Source: Icerya purchasi (lineage: Eukaryota > Arthropoda > Insecta > Hemiptera > Monophlebidae). From it: a DNA stretch of 64,000 nucleotides. How positions within the stretch are numbered: position 1 is the stretch's first letter; each line of letters begins with the position of its first letter. This document shows positions 1 to 13,254 of the stretch, piece by piece. The position numbers and the translations under genes were made by a program. The notes beneath the pieces were generated by a model that ran no database searches, was not told the origin of the DNA, and saw nothing but the letters and a program-made list of their open reading frames with translations. Location: the NCBI GenBank assembly GCA_039619475.1, contig CM077115.1, forward strand, positions 516,232,815-516,296,814, written 5' to 3'.

Positions 1-78
1 CTAAAAAATCTTCAATATTTATTTTAAATTTGTGGTTTTTTCAGATTTTTTTGTATTTATAATAACTATTTCAGTTCT

Positions 79-108
79 CATGGGGGGGTTAACCCCCTCC
101 CCCCCATG
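79..108. repeat. G/C-run palindrome
   Basis: Perfect 10-bp inverted arms (79-88 and 99-108, each CAT followed by seven G, or its complement) flank a 10-bp spacer. A 14-bp perfect palindrome, GGGGGTTAACCCCC, is nested inside. It stands out in AT-rich surroundings. It could fold into a hairpin or be the edge of a mobile element; the adjoining ggcacggccttggcgcagtg is also GC-rich. No function can be assigned. Confidence 0.6.
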
Positions 109-1419
109 GCACGGCCTTGGCGCAGTGACCAAACACGCCTACTGCATCCTAAATCATTTATAGTTTAAAAGCTATAAGTAATCAATGATTAAAAACCATA
201 ATAATAACTCGGCGATACTTAATTTTAAATGAGATTATGCGTGACGATTCTTCTCTCGGACTCTTTAACAGTATCATAAAAAATGTAGTAGTTCGCAGCC
301 TTTTGAATTTACCATAATAAACGGTTCACGAAAGGGGATATCTAAGGAGCAGCTTGGTATTTTGCTAATACTTTTCCTCGACGAAAATAATGTTACGCAT
401 AATGATGCAGCAGTCGCGGCATACTAAATTTCGATTCATACACATTTTTATTTGAAAAAAAAAATTAATTTTGATTTTTTTAAATTTTTCCAGAATAGGA
501 ATTACATTCAGAACTAATAACTCTGCTAAAAATGTTTTACCACAACCCCGATAGATATATTGATTTTGTCGTTTCTAACACTACATATATTATACAAAAA
601 ATTTATGCACCGGATTCTTGATAGAAACTCCTTTTTCGTCTCTGTATTTACTTATGTTTTTAGCTCGTGTGGACATGAGTTCAAATGATTTTCTCTACTT
701 TTGATACGAACCGAAAGAGCGTTATCAAAAAAAGTAAATAAATAAATAAGAAAATTAAATAAAAAAAACACCGGATGATCATTGAACGAAATTCTAAGAT
801 AACTCTTAATAATTAAATGCGCGTTTTAAAATAAATATAAGAATTTTCAAAGTTTTCCTTATTTAGTGGGAAATTTTCGAGCAATTATTATTATATAAGT
901 AATTTAGAAAATTTATAATAATTTCCGATTGTTTCACGTGAAATATTAATTACGAATTGGTCATAATAATATAGATATGGAAACAAACCAGTTTGGAAGC
1001 GAAAGATATTTATAATATCGACTGTACGAAAGCTGAATAAAGTTGTTGCACAGCAAAAGGAACCCGACAAGTTGGCGCTTCGACATCGGCAGAGTAACCA
1101 GTTAACAGTGCTATTGTACTAATAGATTCCACGGATGTTCATTTTTCTGCAATTTTGTTTGAGATGATCCCCCTATATATATATATATATTGGAATAGGC
1201 AATTCGAGCGATGGGTGCATGAATTTTTCTTCTCGGTTTTTATCTTAAACATAATAATAAAAAAAAAATATACAGAAAACAAAAAGTTTTACTACTTTGT
1301 GAAGGAAGAGGTAAACATTAAAACAATGTGTGGGGGGATTAAAAAAAAACAAAACAAAAACACCCCTAAAAAAAATAAGTGAAGAAGAACAATATTTCTG
1401 CTTGGTTTGTTTCAAACCT
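109..1419. other. AT-rich, no gene seen
   Basis: No open frame with recognisable protein similarity. A (TA)9 microsatellite lies at 1174-1191. The short frames that overlap it are low-complexity. Confidence 0.6.
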
Positions 1420-1935
1420 TCAAGCCGGGGGGCGGGATAAAAACGCGTGAAATGTCGCAAACGGTCCCATGAGGAATTGGCAAGAATTGTTTTTTGACAT
1501 ATGCCATAATTGTCGTTCCGAATCATTTACAGGATAATTAGAATTAAACAGTCCCCATAGTTCCTGAAACGATCTACAATCTCTGCTATTTGTCGACTTC
1601 GCTTTAACCAGAAAGTCTTCTTCCCGCATCATTTTCACGGGGCTTTCACCTACTTCTACTCCATTTTGATCTTTCCATGCCCCTTCTAATTGCTTTCTTT
1701 CTGATCGTGATATTATGTTTTATTTGAATGTCCGGCCTTTCCTAATATCGTCCTTCTACAAAACTCGCGGTATTCTTACTCCCTTTATCTTATACATTCT
1801 CTCCTTTTCCTCTGCTTCCGTCCTGCCCTTCAATTATTTTTATCCGCCATCCTCCAACCTTTAAGAATGTAACGTTATTTTCTCCCTCTTCCTATTTCTC
1901 GGGCTAATGTAACCCATTAAAAAAATAAATAAATA
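1420..1935 (-). mobile_element. Degraded RTE-related LINE fragment
   Basis: Read on the minus strand, bases about 1757-1905 are clearly similar to 62725-62865 on the plus strand, including the shared block 'aagggagtaagaataccgcg'. The 62.7-kb copy continues into an RTE-type reverse transcriptase C-terminus, so this piece probably belongs to the same LINE family. Towards 1420 the minus strand keeps an open frame of 72 residues (1420-1638) that I cannot match to a domain. The plus strand at 1921-1941 ends in an (AAAT)n run. The family is inferred from the second copy, because the diagnostic LINE residues are not readable here. Confidence 0.4.
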
Positions 1936-4669
1936 AATAAATTAGCAGTCATTATTCATTAATAAATATTTTTATTTTGATGTAATAATTTATTAATCTT
2001 TTTTTTCTTAGTAATACGTATGCGTGAACAATGTAAAAGAGCGGCAGTTTTAATCTTTATTGTTTATATCGTATAAGAAATATTTCAAATAATTGCACAT
2101 TATTCATCACTGTTGTTTCAATTGTTCGTACGGTTGAAACATTTATAGTCAATTTTTTGTTGTTCAATATACTTTGCCTACACGAAAAAGTGTAACGATA
2201 TTTAGGCCTTTTCTGTGAACAATTTATCAGTTAATTTAAACAATACATTGGAGCGATAAAGAAATAAAACAAGGAAACTGTTTGTCCCCTTCAATATCGG
2301 AATGTTAGTTTTCAGTATTACGTAAAAACAGGTATTATTAAAAATACTAAAACTATTTTTGCTCTCATATAGGCCGCGTCACACGACTACAATATGTCCC
2401 GGGTAGCTGCCCTTGGTTGGCCAAACCCAAAAAAAAAAAAAAAAAGACTACAATAACTGGATACAACGTGTAGATTAAACATTAAAATGAAATACCACGG
2501 AATCAAAGTACGAACCACGTGCCCATAAACGCGATTACTGAAATATTTACCTTTCTCTCATAATCAAATATATATGTATGTATTAGTTTTTCCTTTTTTG
2601 TCGGTGTTTTTAATTTTTCTTTCACACGTAGTCGTCTAGTTTTTTTTTACTACCTTTTCTACTACTATCTGTTTCCGTCACTGTTCCCAGGTTTTTACCG
2701 GTATTTCATTTAATATACAACAGAGTTTAGGAACGTCCACATTTGTCTGCACCGTGGTATACTGGAAGCGGCGAATATGGCCGCTGTTACGAACGACTGT
2801 GGCAAGGTGACTTCTTCTGATAAGCCGCTACTCTACATGGTAATTTTCAAGTGTGGTGGAAGGCCGGTTATCACGGCGATGCGCACATTCGGATAACTTC
2901 GTGCATCATAATTAGAAGAAACCGGGCGTGGCCGCCATTCGGAATCTAAGATGTTCTTTGAAAAATCGAATATTACGAAAAAATGTTTTAATGTTCTTTT
3001 TTTTTCCGAGTTTCCCTAAAAGTGCATAAAATTAAACCTGAGGAGCGGATATTTTCGATAATTGCATTTATTAAATGCTAAACTTTTTCCCCGTTCTCAC
3101 CGCTACTGGAATTAAAATACATAAATGGCTAATATGTCGTATTTTAATACGTCTTATAATAAATTCGAAATTAACAGATGCGACTAAACCCTAGAGTATC
3201 ATTTAATACTCACTCTATAATCATTTAAACCGCTATACCGGTTTAAGCATTGTGACCGATGTGTAATTTGCGTTTTCTGTAAATGGTTTCGGATCTTGCG
3301 TATACCCTCTGAAATTTTACATTTCTAATTTTTGGCCGAAACCGAAATTTTAACGAAAATTGACCGAACTGTTTGGATCACAACTTTTTAAAAAACTTCT
3401 CAAAAATACCGATTATGAAAAAAATCGTTTGGACTGAGCAACCACCCACCCACAAATATATCGGCACGACATCCTTCTAGGTTCAATGTGCTAAATGGAT
3501 CAGTGAGATTGTTCGACTGCGTTCGTTTTAAAGTTCGAAGTTATAATTCACCCTGAAATATATCCAAAAACTGAATAAATCATTCTGATGTTTAATAAAT
3601 ATATTTCATATGAAAGACGTGCGACAATAAAAATAAAATCTACTTTAAAAATGATAATAAAAACACGAATGTGCTAAAAAAAATTCCGCAATAGCGAGCA
3701 ATATTTGGTTCACCCCGATGATGATAGTAGTAATGAATCATTGCCGAGTTCAGCGATGGTATGCCTCGGCGGATTTTTACATGTGTGTAAATCAAGAATA
3801 AAAAGCTCTATATAACTCAGCACTGAAACGATCCGCCTTTTAGAGCTTGACACGAATAGTTTTTTTTTTTTTTTTTATTTTCGTTTTCCCCTGGACTTGT
3901 TTGACGTTTCGGAACTGTGTCCTAATCCTGAAAAGTGAAAATTGAAAAATTCTCCGACAAAATTCCTAAAAGTTAAATATTCCACGTTTTCGATAACAAT
4001 AGAAATAAATTTATTTTTATAGTAAAATGTTAATAAAATCGACCGACCGCCGCGACATTTCAGATAGCGTACACACGTTTAACTCGCACTCTAGAATAAT
4101 CGTTAAAAATTTTGATAGTAAGTTTTTAATTAATTTCGGTGTTTTCCATATTTTACAAAAATAAATCAGTTATGGGGGGGAGGGTACACATTTCTAATCG
4201 CGTTACTTTTGTTGTTACATTTGTTTTTCTTTCTTTCTTCATTTTTCATTTCATTACTTTTCTCCTTTTACGTACCAACCATCTGTAAGTTCCCGAGAAA
4301 AATAAATTCCTTTTTTCTCTCGCGAAAACCCCCTGTATGCATTTCCGTGTTGCTCTCGTCATGGCTGATAGTTAATATATTAATTCGTACATTACGTAGG
4401 GTGTGCCCCGGTCCGATCTGGAACTATACTCCTCCGGTTTCGCTTTGTACCCGTCTCACTATGAAATTCGCGTTTTATTTTAGAACAGCTTTGTGGCTCA
4501 AATTTAATTTTAATTACACTAGGAAAAATTAGTAATTTCAACGGAAAACAAACTGATGTTGAATTTTTAATTACTTAAAAACTAGGATAATATTTTAAAT
4601 TAAAAGGGTCTGATACGTTTTGTTATTTTTTGTTTGTTTTTTGTTTTTTTTATATCGTAATAGATTTTG
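1936..4669. other. AT-rich, no gene seen
   Basis: No host gene is supported. It contains the small A-tailed insertion at 2395-2445, a T17 run at 3860-3876 and a G run near 4172. A 107-residue frame at 4209-4532 is phenylalanine/serine-rich and unassigned. It lies just upstream of a LINE remnant and may be decayed LINE sequence. Confidence 0.5.
2385..2455 (+). mobile_element. Tiny A-tailed retro-insertion with TSD
   Basis: A 34-bp segment (starting tgtcccgggtagctgccc) followed by a run of 17 A is flanked on both sides by the 10-bp direct repeat gactacaata (2385-2394 and 2446-2455). An A tail plus target-site duplication is the signature of LINE-driven retroposition. Here almost the whole element was lost at its 5' end. 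The donor family cannot be told from 34 bp. Confidence 0.65.
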
Positions 4670-5172
4670 CGATCATTACACAGAAGAAAGAATCCTTTCC
4701 CTTGTTCTCCCAAAAACACTTCATTCCCCGGTGCAATTCTCAATAATATTCCGATAAGTTTACCAACAACAAGAGGTTTTAGTTTAAAACCGTTCGCGCA
4801 CGCTTATCAATTAATTAGACTAAGACTTGGTCACTCCCTCCTCCTTTCTTCCGGTTTTCCCTTTACACGTTTCAGATCCTCTTCTTATTTGCGACTCAGA
4901 TCACACTCCCTGTTTAAATGCTGTACTCTTTCTGCAGAATGCTATATACTCTCAACTCCTGGCGCTGGGCCTTTCTGCTCCTTTCAGCGCTTCCTTTCTC
5001 CGTTCCTTCCCAACTCCTGCTATTATTTCGCTGTTACTTTTCCATTTTTGATGATCGCACAGCATTTTAACCTTTTAGATAGTTGTTTTTGCTTCTTTCC
5101 TTTCTCTATTTGTTTCTCGGTTAAGGTTCCCTCTTGGTTGACGAGTCCAAATGAGAGGGGGATGAAAAAAAA
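4670..5172 (+). pseudogene. RNase H LINE, C-terminal remnant (copy A)
   Basis: This is the 3' end of a non-LTR retrotransposon polyprotein. In one frame the sequence reads RLRLGHSLL (about 4818-4845). After a shift it reads a short block with DSDHTP, then LLALGLSAPFS, ending FLLF-HF near 5051. The order (RLR.GHSLL, Cys/His region with D-x-D-H, L-x-LGLPAP) matches copies B (15.5 kb) and C (20.8 kb) in this window. Copy C adds a clear RNase H domain. Here the reading frame is broken by at least one frameshift and stops. A pyrimidine-rich 3' tail ends near 5172 in a short A run. It is a dead, 5'-truncated copy. The host clade (I/R1-like) is inferred from the RNase H in copy C. Confidence 0.6.
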
Positions 5173-7700
5173 ATCAAATTCTGTTCTGAGAAGATTCAAA
5201 AAAAAAACACAAAACAACTTCAGATAATGTTGGGGAGAAGATTTAATTTTGTTGCTACTGGCAGAGTACAATAACGGAAACCTGAAGAGGAAAAATGTTG
5301 TGTGCTTGTGTAACATCTACGCATCATGACTGCACTAGTATCCTGAAATGGAACATTTGCAGATGGCGGAATTGAAATTTTAAACCGATACGTACCAAAA
5401 AAAATTATGTACCTGTATTAAAACCTGCGTTACTTCAATAACTAAAAAAAAAATGTTTAAAAACGAGATATAAGTCAATTTCGAAAAAACAGTGTTCAAC
5501 TATATTAACGAAGTGGTTTGTTTTTTTTTTCTACATTGACCAGTTAATAATTAACTCGATTGAAAACCTTTTTTAGTTTCTATTGATTGAAAATCGAAAT
5601 ATAATTTTTCTACAAAATAAAAAAATAGTAGTAAACTTCAACCGTAGAAATAAAATACTCGTATTTTTTTCAATCAGTCAGCTACCCTGTAGAATTGGGG
5701 TTAGGCAACGGTGTCTCATTCTGGTACGACCTGATATCCCACTGCCACGTAGTGAAACTTGCAAAAATTTCACACTTGCGCTGGGCTAATAACCATATAG
5801 CTGACGACGACCTTCTTTAGAAAAAAAAAAAAAAAAAGAAAAAAAAGAAAAAAAAGAAATATTTTTTTCGAGATCAATTTAACTATTTGTCAAAATTTTA
5901 CTAGCACATTTTATCAGCAATAAAATACACCAGGCTGGGCTAAATAAAACACTATTTTATCGATAGATAAAATAAAAATTTCAAATCAAACCGGTCCCCA
6001 TCTTAGCTAAAAACTAGTTTATTCGGCAGGACCCCGATATTAAATTAGGTTTGGCGCCGGTGGCAATATAGATGGACATATGTCTATGCGCACGCCTTCC
6101 TCCAAAAAAGTTTAGCTATTTGTAAAATTTTACTAAAACAATAATTTTCATTGTTTAAATCGGCAAGTTTCTGTTTCGATCAAAATTCTTGAATTTTAGT
6201 TAATGTTATTTGTTTACGATAAAAAGTAAAATCTTAACATACTCCGTTTTATTCGAGAGTAATTAATAAAAATGTACAGTACCCCGTTAATGCTGGAAAA
6301 ATATGAAATTACATCAAACCATCAAATAAAACTGAATTATAAATGTAAAACAGGTGTAACGAATTTCTAGCGATTCGATCGAAAGTAACGGTATGTAGCG
6401 AATACTAAAATGTAAAAACGTAATCAGAGGAAAACTAATAGCGTAACGAATTTGTCTTTCAATCCGGATGAAAGGAACCACAAAATAATTAACGAAATAA
6501 AATATATCAAAATAAACTTCCTGATATATATACGGAAAAAAGACGTTTTTCCAATTTCAAAATGTGATTTTAATATTCATAAAATATTGAGTTTTTGTTT
6601 ATACACGGTAATAACATATATTACCGAGAGCCCACGCATCTATTATTCCGAAAGTTCGAATTTAAAATAAAAGTGCAGAAAATTAAATTGCGAATTTTTT
6701 ACGATTTCAAAAATATGATCTACAACGTATCATTCGAATACAATTGAATTATACATCGTCATCTTTTATTTGCACTTTTTATAAAATTGCAGATCTAATT
6801 AACGAATCATCATAATCATTATTATTTCATCTGCTATTCGGGAGGTTGTACGTTACAAAAATTATAGTTTTTTTTTTTTTTTATGGCTCGGCTTTAGTTA
6901 ACTATTAAGCCATTTGGCCAGACATTATAATTAAATTTAGTGTTAGAAAATACGCGCATTGTGGACACTTTGTTACTTCTACTATTTTTACATCTCTACA
7001 GAACACTATATGGATATAACTGAAGGTGTGTAGTGTTTTCATTCTAAGATTTTTCCACTAAATATTAAAAATAAATACAAACGAAGATAAATTACAGAAA
7101 ATGTAGTACTCGGAAGCAACATGTTTTCGAGTAAACATATTACGAGCGTGACACAGTGGAACATGTTTAAATACCTATCCTCAATGATTAAGTATTTCCT
7201 AATTCAAAATTTACTATAGTTACACCAGAAATATAATAAGGGTAAATTCAATATAAATTTGTTTTAATATAATAAAATTTGAAACAGCGTAATAGAATGC
7301 AGTCTCGGTGAACTGATGGTCGACTTTTTTTTTACGATTCGTTTTAATTTATTTAATATGAAATTTTGTTCAAATTCGTCAATTAAAAATCAAAAATGAA
7401 TTATATTTGATAGATTTCAATATTTGAACAGATGCAATATTTGTAGTAACCAATAACAAATTAGGTTTATAACTCTATTAAGAGTGCATAAGATGCAACA
7501 CGTTACATTCACTGAACTTACCCTATGCAACAAAACAGCAAATAACACAAAATAAAGTAAAAATGTATTTTTTTTTTTTTGGGGATTAAAATGTAAAACT
7601 ACGGATTCAGTCTTCGTTACTAATAAAACTAAACCATAGAGAATGGAGTAGTTGAACCGAAAACAAATTCACAAGCAAAAGAATCATTTAAAATTTCATT
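5173..7700. other. AT-rich, no gene; possible A-tailed element
   Basis: No gene is supported. At about 5690-5859 a more balanced stretch ends in ccttctttag followed by an A-rich tail with interspersed G (5821-5859), which resembles the 3' end of a plus-strand retroelement; no target duplication was found. A T run at 6869-6884 borders another short GC-richer piece. The remainder is AT-rich and featureless to me. Confidence 0.4.
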
Positions 7701-7711
7701 GGCTAAAAACT
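7701..7711. repeat. Left target-site duplication of RTE insertion
   Basis: ggctaaaaact, repeated exactly at 7974-7984 on the other side of the 262-bp RTE fragment. Confidence 0.8.
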
Positions 7712-7973
7712 TCTTCTTCTTCTCGTGCCACCCGATTCGGGTATTGCTTAATCATCATGTATGGATTGGATTATATGCTGGAATTGATTTCGATCTTTTG
7801 CTATTCTGACTAGATCTTCTGTTTTCTTAATTCCGGTCCATTTTTTTATATTATCTATCCAAGCGGTCTTTCTTCTTCCCGGATTTCTTCTTCCTTCTAT
7901 CATGCCCATTATTATTGTCTGTAGTAATTTGTATTTTTCGCCTCTCATGAAGTGTCCAAAAAATTTTATCTTC
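7712..7973 (-). pseudogene. 5'-truncated RTE-type LINE with 11-bp TSD
   Basis: On the minus strand this encodes the last ~75 residues of an RTE-type endonuclease/reverse transcriptase polyprotein. It opens KIKFFGHFMRGEKYKLLQ, continues EGRRNPGRRKTAWIDNI and KKWTGIKK, and stops after HDD (7748). This 'K.FGH..RG.KY..L...I...I.GRR..GR...W..NI..WTG' pattern is the standard tail of such LINEs. The frame is uninterrupted but the catalytic domains are absent. Beyond the stop is a short 3' UTR ending in repeated GAA/CTT triplets. The insertion is bounded by the perfect direct repeat ggctaaaaact (7701-7711 and 7974-7984). That fits target-primed reverse transcription with 5' truncation, and the intact duplication suggests it is fairly young. 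Confidence 0.87.
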
Positions 7974-7984
7974 GGCTAAAAACT
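7974..7984. repeat. Right target-site duplication of RTE insertion
   Basis: Exact copy of the 11 bases at 7701-7711. The pair defines the limits of the insertion. Confidence 0.8.
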
Positions 7985-10321
7985 ATTCGAGTATAATTAA
8001 ATTTTATCTTTTTCTAAGAATGCGAAAAAATGTGTATTCTTTAAAATTTTAAAAATAGCATGGTTTAATATCAGAAAAAACAAATTTACATATTAAATTT
8101 ATAAAATTTTAAACTAGTGTAAATATGGTATAATGTACAAAAAGTTTTTTAGAATAATTTTTTTCGTCATTGAATAATTTGCTGTCATGTTTTCACTATC
8201 TTACTATGTTAAAAAATATGGACAATTAAAAACTTTATAGTTGTTTTTTTGACATATTTAGAGAAGTTACTGGCGATGTTGGACAAATCCGCCAGTGTCT
8301 CTACGTATATCTGTGTTTTTGGGGGGAGAGAGAACTGCGCTCAATTAAAGCGGTTGTTTCTTTTCAGATTTTAATAATCTTATACAATGCGATAGCTATT
8401 ACCGGTTATTTAAAAAACTATAATTACAGTGAATATTTTTAATCGCGAATTATATAATTTAACTTTTTTAACTTTTTATTTTTATTTCTCTTTCGGTTCG
8501 ATAAGCCTCATACGGAAAAAAGCATAGCAAAATAAACGGGATCTCTATAAGTTAAATAGAATTGTATGTTTATTGTGGTTTTTGAACGACCGAAGCTGCA
8601 AATTATATTTCTAAAATAATAGCTCATTAATCTACAAGTAAAAACTTACACGAGAATGCAAAATTTCTGAATCGACATCGATACTAAAAAAAATTAAAAC
8701 GCTTTTTAGAGTATAAAAAAAATTTTACCGTATTAATTTATCGGGTGAAAAAAAAACTTCGTTTTTTTAAGATGAGGAATATTTTCGTGGAGAAAAATGT
8801 TAAATTGAATATTCAATTATTACAAAGAATTTTTAAATAAGAACGCGCAAGAACATAAGTAATAATATACATCAGGAATATTGTAGAAGAGTTACACATA
8901 TAATAAAGTAATACGGCCGGGGATGGTTGATGAATGTAATGTGTATCGCGAAAGTTTTATAACCCAAACAGGGGCAACGGATAATACTGAAACTCCATGG
9001 AGGGGGGATAGATTTTTTTTTATCTCAGAGAGGCTAGAAAAGGTAATTTATATTAAAACAGTTGGATAATAATAAATTCTCGGAGAAAAGTAAACAAACA
9101 AATAAAATGAAAACTTAAAAATAAAAGCAACAGTGAAAAGATTGAAAAATACGAGATGGCAATGTGTTTTTTTCGTTTTTTGTTTCATTTTTGTTTTTTT
9201 AAGGATAGTACGGAAAACTTACGATAATTTTGTCAAGAAGTACACACACACAAATATCCGACTGAACTTTACAAAACCGTTCGATAATCTTCCCCCCTTT
9301 AATAATACTAGTCGATAAAATTACTACATACAAATATATTGTCGCACTAGTGTTTAATTTAACTTCTCTGTCAAAACAACAGTGTCGTCAAATTTTTCAT
9401 TACATTAAACAGAGTTGATCAAACCCAGAATCGACCTATCTATCAAACGAGGTGTGTGGGGAAGTCAGTCGTAATGTCAAAAAGGTGTGTATTTACCTGG
9501 CGTAAATTCGTGCAACGCGTATGTGTGTTAATAATAATAATCCAGCGTATAAATAATTTGAATGCCCTTAATTACGCAACTTGTATCGAAATTTTAAAAA
9601 GTAATATTGCCGCCTTTTTGAATGATGCTGTAAACACTTCATTTTTTGACGAATTAAAGAACGCCACTCTCTAAGAGTTGATCAAGTCTTAAAATACTCG
9701 TATTTTGATGCTCTCGCATAGTTACCGAACAGTACAGAGACGTCGGTTGTAAACCCGGCTTATAATAATACTGCGATAATTCTTTCCCGAAAAATATGAA
9801 GCGAAATCTAAATTTCACGAAGCGGTTTTAAATAAAAGTAAGCGGATTTCGATTGAGACTTAAAATGACTAAAATTCTTCCAGCTTCTCAGACATGCCAT
9901 TGACTAGGTGAAAAAGAAGATACGAAAACATTTCTCAAGATGATGTAAGTCTGCGTCGCTGATGCTATAACGATGTCATTTATTCCACGCAAAAATATAT
10001 GCCAATGTATAGTAAGTTCACATGTAAGATTTCTGCGCAATGGTGGGGAACATTAGTTTGTAGTAACCCAACAGACGCACACGACTCTGAAGAAGCCGAA
10101 CAGTGGACTACCTTGACTCGGATTTCTCACATAAATTAAAAGTAGTTGATTACTATTATTATCATCCGTTTTGTTTTGTTCGCTTTTGTTATTATTATTT
10201 TTACAGGAAGACGAATAGTTTAATTCAATTCGGAATATCTCGTTATCTGGGCCCACCTAGCAACTCCTCTTCGTGACAACATCTACTGCGTCGATATTTT
10301 GATCATTTTATTTTAATACCT

Positions 10322-10354
<33 letters not shown>

Positions 10355-11917
10355 CTACCGAAAGTCTTTTGAGTTTTTAACATCTTATTTATATATTGCC
10401 TGTTCTCTATACGATGGTATTATACTCTGTAAAATTTATCGTTTAAATTACCGAATCGCTAGCTCACTAGCGCCCCCCTCCCCCGATAATCCCGTACGAT
10501 GAATTAGTGTAATTTATAAAAACTTCAAAGCACAAAACCCGCTAATTCATTTTTAATTCCAGGTGTCCGCGCACATTGAAACATATTAGAATAAGGGTGG
10601 TCTTCTCGATGAATTCACTTGATACCTATTAGTAGTGCAAAAGTCATAGAGCCATACCTCTATTTTAAAATCAGTAAGTGTTAGAGGAAACAAAGAATTC
10701 GAAATCTCTGTACAGAATGTTATTTGAGAATGTAATTCTGGAAATTTATTAAAAAGGAAAAAAAGTCACCGACATCCATTTATGTGTATGCCAAGTTCTT
10801 TATTAATTTTGAAGCAAGTATTGAATGATACATAATTAAACTTTGACAGAAAAAAGTCGCTAATGTATTAGGGAAGCTGATCATCGCGCATTAGCCCCAA
10901 AAGCTTGTTTTCCGGCTTCAAGTCGTCCTCTTTAGGTTGCCCACAGTGCCTGTGCTTCAATCGTTGACGGCATATACATTCTTTTACCCTTCAAATTAAA
11001 ATAACAGAGGTGGTCATTGAATGAATAGAGTTTAATAAAACATAATACGTCATTTTGCTTCTCTCGTCGTACATATTTGTTTTTTGCAGACGATAATGAA
11101 GAATAGTTGCAAAACGATTAGTAACCTTTAGTATTATAGTATTCCTTTTACGGTTTTATTACTTCCGGTTTTTTTCATATACCTGTTTATTATTTTATAA
11201 TTTAAATATTTAATACAGTTTCAAACAAAACACGGGGATAAAGAAATATAATTCGATTATAAAATACATAAATTTACAAATTATTAATCGACACATGTTT
11301 CGGAATAACAAACTGCATCATAGTGGGGGTTATGGTTACGACATTTGTTTAACATGCGTCGATGATTATTTTGTGAATTTACCTATTTCATAATTACATT
11401 ATATGTCTATGCCCGTGCGCTATTAATCATTCTATTAAAGATTCTACAGAAATTATAAAAATTAACAATATTATCATAATTTAAATATTAATAAACGATA
11501 TGTATTATAATATTGTACATTTTTCAAAGGTATAATATTATATTTGAAAATATCTATATTATAGACAGACTGGGGGCACTTTATTTCAGAATATAAACTT
11601 TACCAACAAATTTAGTAAAAATTTTACCAACGAATAAATATTTGATTTGTTCCAAAATGGTACTGGGGAATTATAGAAGTACCCGTTTAGTTTTCAAAAA
11701 TTACGAGAGTTCATTGTTAAATTTTAACTTTCCTACAAGTTTAACATTGTAAACCGTATTTATTATTAAAAAAAAATTAAATCATCAATACCATTTAAAA
11801 GTAGGGCCGCGATTTAATTTTGCAAAGCCGAATTATATTGCGTTAGCAAGATGCTATAACCGTCAAAAATCTATTGAAACAATTTCCATTTTTATTTTAT
11901 AGCGATGTTATATGCGC

Positions 11918-11949
<32 letters not shown>

Positions 11950-12394
11950 TTTTAAAAAAGGGGAAAATGGCAATCTTGTAAGGCGAGGAAGGTCTTTTTG
12001 TAAAACTTTTTAAACACTTTCTTCATTTATAAGGATGACACTTCCTTTGTTCGTTTACAGAATATGAACTAAAAGAAATAAAAACCGAAGAAAAAAAACA
12101 ATTTTTCAAAATTTTCTTTTAAAATTTATACGAGTACTCTTTTTTTTTGCCAACAAGCGTAAAGTATAATTACTATGTTTGTAAATGTTTAAAAGATAAT
12201 TACGGTAAACTTAATATAAAACTGTGTCATCCCATTTTTTTTTCTTTTGACTTGGTTCGAAATAATTACATGATGACAACAATTGTTAAATATTCGAGTT
12301 TACCCTAACTAAATAACGTCTTTTATCAAGGGGAACAAGGTTGCTGTTTTTTGGTAACACTTCCTAGTCTTTGATAAATGCGAATACTGATAAT
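7985..12394. other. AT-rich, no gene seen
   Basis: I see no recognisable coding sequence. Microsatellites are (TAA)n at 10324-10353 and (TA)n at 11924-11949. A C-run pair lies near 10473-10486. The 72-residue frame at 9456-9674 (ending AFLNDAVNTSFFDELKNATL) is the least low-complexity one, but I cannot assign it. Confidence 0.5.
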
Positions 12395-12856
12395 AGATGT
12401 TTCGATACACGAACAGGACCCGCTTATCAAAATTCTGATGGAAATTGGACTTGACGGAAAAGATATCCGAATAATATTGGCAACAAGAGGCTGAGGTAAG
12501 GGTAAATTAGGATCTGAAAACTGAAACCTTTGTATATTTAATATATAATTAGAGTTTTTTTTTCTAGCTAGGACTACTGAATGAGAAATTTCTGAGTAAT
12601 AGTAAGTGGCGAAAAAATCAGTAACATGCAAATGTTTCGGTAACTTTGCGGGAAATTTTTTTAGAAGTTGCAACGTATCTTAAATCAACTTTCTACTATA
12701 GAACAAAAACACAGTGTTCGAATTAATGGCATAGTTGTTAAAAGAGGTGATCAAAATATAATGGACGATTTAATCGTAAACAATAATTTAGTTGAGAGAG
12801 TCACTAGTTCCAAATATCTCGGATCAATAATTTTAAAAAAATGTCGGGATATATAG
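12395..12856 (+). pseudogene. RTE-type reverse transcriptase remnant
   Basis: Two blocks of an RTE-type reverse transcriptase are readable on the plus strand. The first (about 12400-12512) reads DPLIKILMEIGLDGKDIRII, the fingers/palm segment that follows the F-D-x-x-x-H motif, and then hits a stop. The second (about 12665-12855) reads LQRILNQLSTI, SVRING and LVERVTSSKYLGSII, the thumb region after the Y-x-DD box, with the K-Y-L-G motif intact. Between them (12513-12660) the catalytic GVRQG..SP and Y-x-DD region is missing or unreadable. Stops and frameshifts make it dead. An antisense frame at 12326-12673 is a shadow of this remnant. Confidence 0.65.
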
Positions 12857-13254
12857 GTATATAATGTAAATTCAATTTAAAAAATGTATGAACTACCTGA
12901 ACTTTATTTTAATTTTCTATTCGAACTCATGTCGCGTATTAATCAAAGTAGTTTTCAGAGCCTAACTACCGTGAAAAATATTTACTTACATCAAATCCTT
13001 CATGTTACTTATTTGGCAAGTTTCATCTTGAATTATTAAGAAGCGCCGGGAGACCAAATTAAAACGTTTTTACTTTAACTGTATACAAAAGTCATGAGCT
13101 GGCTTTTATATTTATATTCTCCATTTTCAATCTCTTCATGAAAAAGTTCAGGAACACCACATTTCGATAATTATTTTTGTTACTCGTAATGAGTACTCCT
13201 TTCAAAAGTGAAAATAAAGAAAAATAAATGAAAGAACATATTCATTTTAAGTTG
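12857..13254. other. AT-rich, no gene seen
   Basis: Nothing recognisable between the RTE remnant and the SINE. Confidence 0.6.

Noticed and set aside
12326..12673. 115-residue minus-strand frame
   Set aside because: Antisense of the RTE reverse transcriptase blocks readable on the plus strand.
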